From DATELY01 sp035276085 (lineage in GTDB: Bacteria; Pseudomonadota; Gammaproteobacteria; Steroidobacterales; Steroidobacteraceae), in NCBI GenBank assembly GCA_035276085.1, contig DATELY010000122.1:1-64000 (forward strand): a stretch of 64,000 nt of DNA, written 5' to 3'. The notes under the pieces were generated by a model. It had not been told where the DNA came from. It searched no databases and saw nothing but the letters and a program-made list of their open reading frames with translations. A program made the position numbers and the translations under genes. This document shows positions 61,653 to 64,000 of the stretch, in pieces (positions within the stretch are counted from its first letter, which is position 1; each line of letters begins with the position of its first letter).

Positions 61653-62393
61653 TCACGCCGTCTGGCGATTGAGCTTCTCGACGATGCCCGGCAGCTCGCT
61701 CAACGTCGCAATCTGAAAATCGGGCTGCGGTGTCTCGCGTCCGACATGCATCGGCGCCGGTTCATCGAGCTCGGTGATCAACGCCGTCTTCATGCCCATT
61801 GCGTGCGCGCCCTGAATGTCCTGCTCGAGAGAATCGCCGACGAACAGAATCTGATTCGCGGCCAAGCCGGATTTCTCCAGCGCGATTTCGAAGAAGCGTC
61901 GATCGGGTTTGCAGGAGCGCGCGGCTTCGGAGCTGGTCCAGTGAGTCAGCCAGCGATGCAGCTCGCCGCGCTCGACCAGTGGAATCAGGTGATTCTCATC
62001 GGCGTTCGATACCGCGGACAGATACAAGCCCATGTCCTTCAAGCGGGTGAGCGTCGAGTGACAATCGGGCTTGAGCTCCATGCAGCCGATCATGCTTGCG
62101 CGCTGATAGGGCTCGAACCAGTCGAAATGGCTTTGCAAGTGCGGCCTGCCGATGCGCTCCAGAAAAGCAGCGAACACTTCTCCCATGTAATCGCGGACGA
62201 GATAGAACGCCTTGTCGGCGTACTGCTGGTCGATGTTCTGGTTCGCAAGTTGGTAGTGACGGGCAACTTCGAGGAGGTCGTGCTCCAGTTGCAGCTTTGC
62301 CTTCATTTCCTGCAGCACGTCCATCATGGCGGACTGCATGTTCTTGTAGCTGTAGAGCGTCCCGCCGACGTCAAAGAAAATGCCTTTGATCAT
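61653..62393 (-). CDS. HAD-superfamily hydrolase lacking the second motif-I aspartate
   Basis: From the ATG at 62393 the product has 246 residues with the haloacid-dehalogenase fold. Motif I reads DVGGT (Asp8, but Gly10 instead of the usual acid/base Asp), motif II is SAVSNADEN, the Lys of motif III lies in SCKPDRRFFEIAL, and motif IV is GDSLEQDIQGAHAMGM. Loss of the second Asp is seen in non-phosphatase and some unusual HAD members, so the reaction is uncertain. The frame is open upstream to 62777 without homology. Confidence 0.87.
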   Translation of the reverse strand: MIKGIFFDVGGTLYSYKNMQSAMMDVLQEMKAKLQLEHDLLEVARHYQLANQNIDQQYADKAFYLVRDYMGEVFAAFLERIGRPHLQSHFDWFEPYQRASMIGCMELKPDCHSTLTRLKDMGLYLSAVSNADENHLIPLVERGELHRWLTHWTSSEAARSCKPDRRFFEIALEKSGLAANQILFVGDSLEQDIQGAHAMGMKTALITELDEPAPMHVGRETPQPDFQIATLSELPGIVEKLNRQTA

Positions 62394-63172
62394 TGCGGAC
62401 GCTCCGTGGCAGAGAATCGCATAGGTGCGAACGTCGATAAGGGATGACGCGATGATACAGAGTTCCTCAGCGGACCATGCTGCCTCCTCTCGCGCGTTCG
62501 ATTGCGATGGGAAGCGTGCGTCGACGTAACGCCCCGGCGTGTAGATGCTCGGGAAGCAGTAGCAAGCGCGGCAGAGCCGATACCCGGCGCGGCAACGCAA
62601 GCCGCGTTCGAGTGCAACCGGTCGATCGGTCGCAGTCACGCGTCGCCGATTGCACACGCGGCCATTCCCTGTCGGTGTCTCGGGTCTAGCCTGATGGCGT
62701 ACGTTCCACGCTCGAAATATGCGGCCGCGCGGCTCCGAGAAAGATCGCGACGTTATCCATTCGCTGATGGCTTTCACGCCGCTTCAGGGATTCCCTCTGT
62801 CTGCAGATCCCAGCACGCCATGCACATTCTGCACGCTCGAGTTTGTCTGGACGGTTAGACAGTTGCGCCAGTGCACGGCTCGCCGATTAACTCCCCGCCA
62901 CGCAGCACACGCGCAGAGATGAAGCTTCCTCACGTGTGATTCAACGAGCAGCACCGCGCTTGCGCAAGCGAGGGTCTGCTTGCTGCAAACAAATGATTTC
63001 CTCGCACCAGCGAGGCTCAACTCGGACCGGATAGCGATCTGAGTGCTCGAGCATGCCAGAGGCACGCCTCGTGCCCGCGTGTCTTTCGTTTTCGCGCTCC
63101 CACAGTGGCTGACGATCTCGAAGGCTGCGCTCATGTGTGCCCGAGCATTCTTCTCGCTCCATGGAGAACTCA
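62394..63172. other. Long intergenic region before the C-terminal Fn3 gene
   Basis: 779 bp in which several long overlapping frames exist on both strands, but none has homology, a credible ribosome-binding site or matching codon use. I see no riboswitch of the kind found at 38690, no terminator and no member of the heptad repeats. It may hold the promoter of the gene at 63173. Confidence 0.4.
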
Positions 63173-64000
63173 ATGCTCTTTGCAGCAGTGCTCGATTCCC
63201 GCTCTCGACAGATGATGAGGGTCGCCGCCGCGTTTGCGGTCGGCTTGCTCTTTGTTGGAAACCCTGCCGCCGCGCAAACGACCTCCGGCTGGACGACATG
63301 CGCACGCGAAGGCAGGCTCTGCGCGTTCAGCGGTACGCGCACGGTTCGCTTCGGTGCGAACAACTCCTGGGTCAGTCGCAGCCTGGCGGCATCGAACGGT
63401 GGGGTGCAGTGCTCCACCTCGGTCTTTGGTGACCCTGCGCCCGGGACGAGAAAGCGCTGTCAGCTTTCTTCAACGAGCGGTACGACGCAACAGCCTCCCG
63501 TGCTCAGCGGCACGCCGGCCACGTCCGTCACCGTCGGCAGCACATATCGATTCCAGCCCACGGCCAGCGATCCGAACGGCGACATGCTGGCGTTCAGCAT
63601 CGTCAACCGACCGGGTTGGGCCACGTTCAATACGACGAATGGCCTGCTCACCGGCCAGCCCACGCTGGGTAATGTCGGCTCCTACGCGAACATCACCATT
63701 AGTGTGAGCGATGGAACGTCGACGGTGAGCCTGCCGGCGTTCGCCATCAACGTCGCACAGAGCTCGAGTGGCGGCGCGACCCTGTCCTGGACGCCACCAA
63801 CCCAGAACACCAATGGCACATCGCTCACGGATCTCGTCGGCTATCGCATCTACTACGGCACGAGTTCGTCTGCTCTGACGCAGCAGATCCAGGTCGCGAA
63901 CGCCAGCGTTTCCAGCTACGTGGTGTCCGGTCTGGGTAGCGGCACTTACTACTTTGGCGTGCGCGCGTACAACACCTCGGGTACCGAAAGCGCGCTGTCC
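63173..64000 (+). CDS. Secreted Ig-like/Fn3 protein (partial, runs off the window)
   Basis: Open from the ATG at 63173 (GGAG at 63163-63166) to the last base, 276 codons with no stop. A signal peptide (MMRVAAAFAVGLLFVGNPAAAQ) is visible. A cysteine-containing module follows (TTCAREGRLCAFSGTRTVRFG; VQCSTSVFG; KRCQL), then an Ig/cadherin-like domain (GTPATSVTVGSTYRFQPTASDPNGDMLAF ...). The last part is an Fn3 domain (YRIYYGTSSSALTQQIQVAN ... GTYYFGVRAYNTSGTESALS). That last domain closely resembles the one in the riboswitch-controlled lipoprotein at 38923. The first module looks like a carbohydrate- or surface-binding domain. An ATG at 63161 is also in frame. Confidence 0.75.
   Translation, partial: MLFAAVLDSRSRQMMRVAAAFAVGLLFVGNPAAAQTTSGWTTCAREGRLCAFSGTRTVRFGANNSWVSRSLAASNGGVQCSTSVFGDPAPGTRKRCQLSSTSGTTQQPPVLSGTPATSVTVGSTYRFQPTASDPNGDMLAFSIVNRPGWATFNTTNGLLTGQPTLGNVGSYANITISVSDGTSTVSLPAFAINVAQSSSGGATLSWTPPTQNTNGTSLTDLVGYRIYYGTSSSALTQQIQVANASVSSYVVSGLGSGTYYFGVRAYNTSGTESALS

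Noticed and set aside
62502..62858. 118-codon plus-strand frame in the long gap
   Set aside because: No ribosome-binding site or similarity, and codon pattern unlike the neighbouring genes.
62784..63305. 173-codon minus-strand frame
   Set aside because: It overlaps the signal-peptide region of the supported Fn3 gene and shows no domain.

Overview
The window reads as a chromosomal segment of a GC-rich gammaproteobacterium. The main evidence is the gene order parA-parB ... atpIBEFHAGDC-glmU-glmS, a fused cysNC, and many small secreted proteins. A Nevskiales/Xanthomonadales-type organism such as the Steroidobacteraceae is my best guess, by inference only. No rRNA, tRNA, CRISPR array, prophage or complete insertion sequence was seen.

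Layout: 1-1.9 kb holds parA and parB. 1.9-4.1 kb is an outer-membrane DUF5916 protein. 4.2-11.8 kb is the complete F1Fo ATP synthase operon with a strong promoter and a long leader, followed by glmU and glmS (cell-wall amino-sugar supply). 15.6-20.4 kb holds a SlyD-type isomerase, small proteins and leuA. 20.6-23.6 kb is cysD-cysNC (sulfate activation). 23.9-28.7 kb is a NodT/MacA/MacB-type tripartite efflux set. 28.8-33.5 kb has a DUF4136 lipoprotein, an MFS transporter, a Tat-exported PhoD phosphatase and a membrane-anchored Mrr-like nuclease. 33.6-38.4 kb is a two-gene unit of a Tat-exported DUF1501 protein and a large diheme lipoprotein. 38.7-39.4 kb is a c-di-GMP-I riboswitch and a CRP-like site in front of an Fn3 lipoprotein. 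40.1-41.4 kb is DAHP synthase behind an aromatic-codon leader-peptide attenuator. 41.5-48.7 kb holds a persulfide dioxygenase-rhodanese fusion, small exported proteins, a HigBA-like toxin-antitoxin pair and a fused 5-oxoprolinase. 48.8-54.0 kb holds a GH13 enzyme, a Fic protein, a NYN nuclease and aquaporin Z. 54.2-64 kb is mostly envelope or secreted proteins of unknown function, a HAD hydrolase, and the start of a second Fn3 protein that resembles the riboswitch-controlled one and runs off the window.

The strongest unexplained structure is a set of about twelve intergenic inverted repeats. Their arms are tandem 7-mers (sometimes 8-mers). The word differs from element to element (GCGGTTG, GTAGCCC, GGGACCT, GGTAACG, GGCTTGCT, AATGGCGT), yet the inner end of the array nearly always carries the same motif, (G)GYCAGA. 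Four sit in consecutive gaps of the distal ATP synthase/glmU operon, one lies between parA and parB, one between cysD and cysNC, and several are dispersed. One member has about 22-bp terminal inverted repeats and a partial second copy, so it looks like a miniature mobile element.
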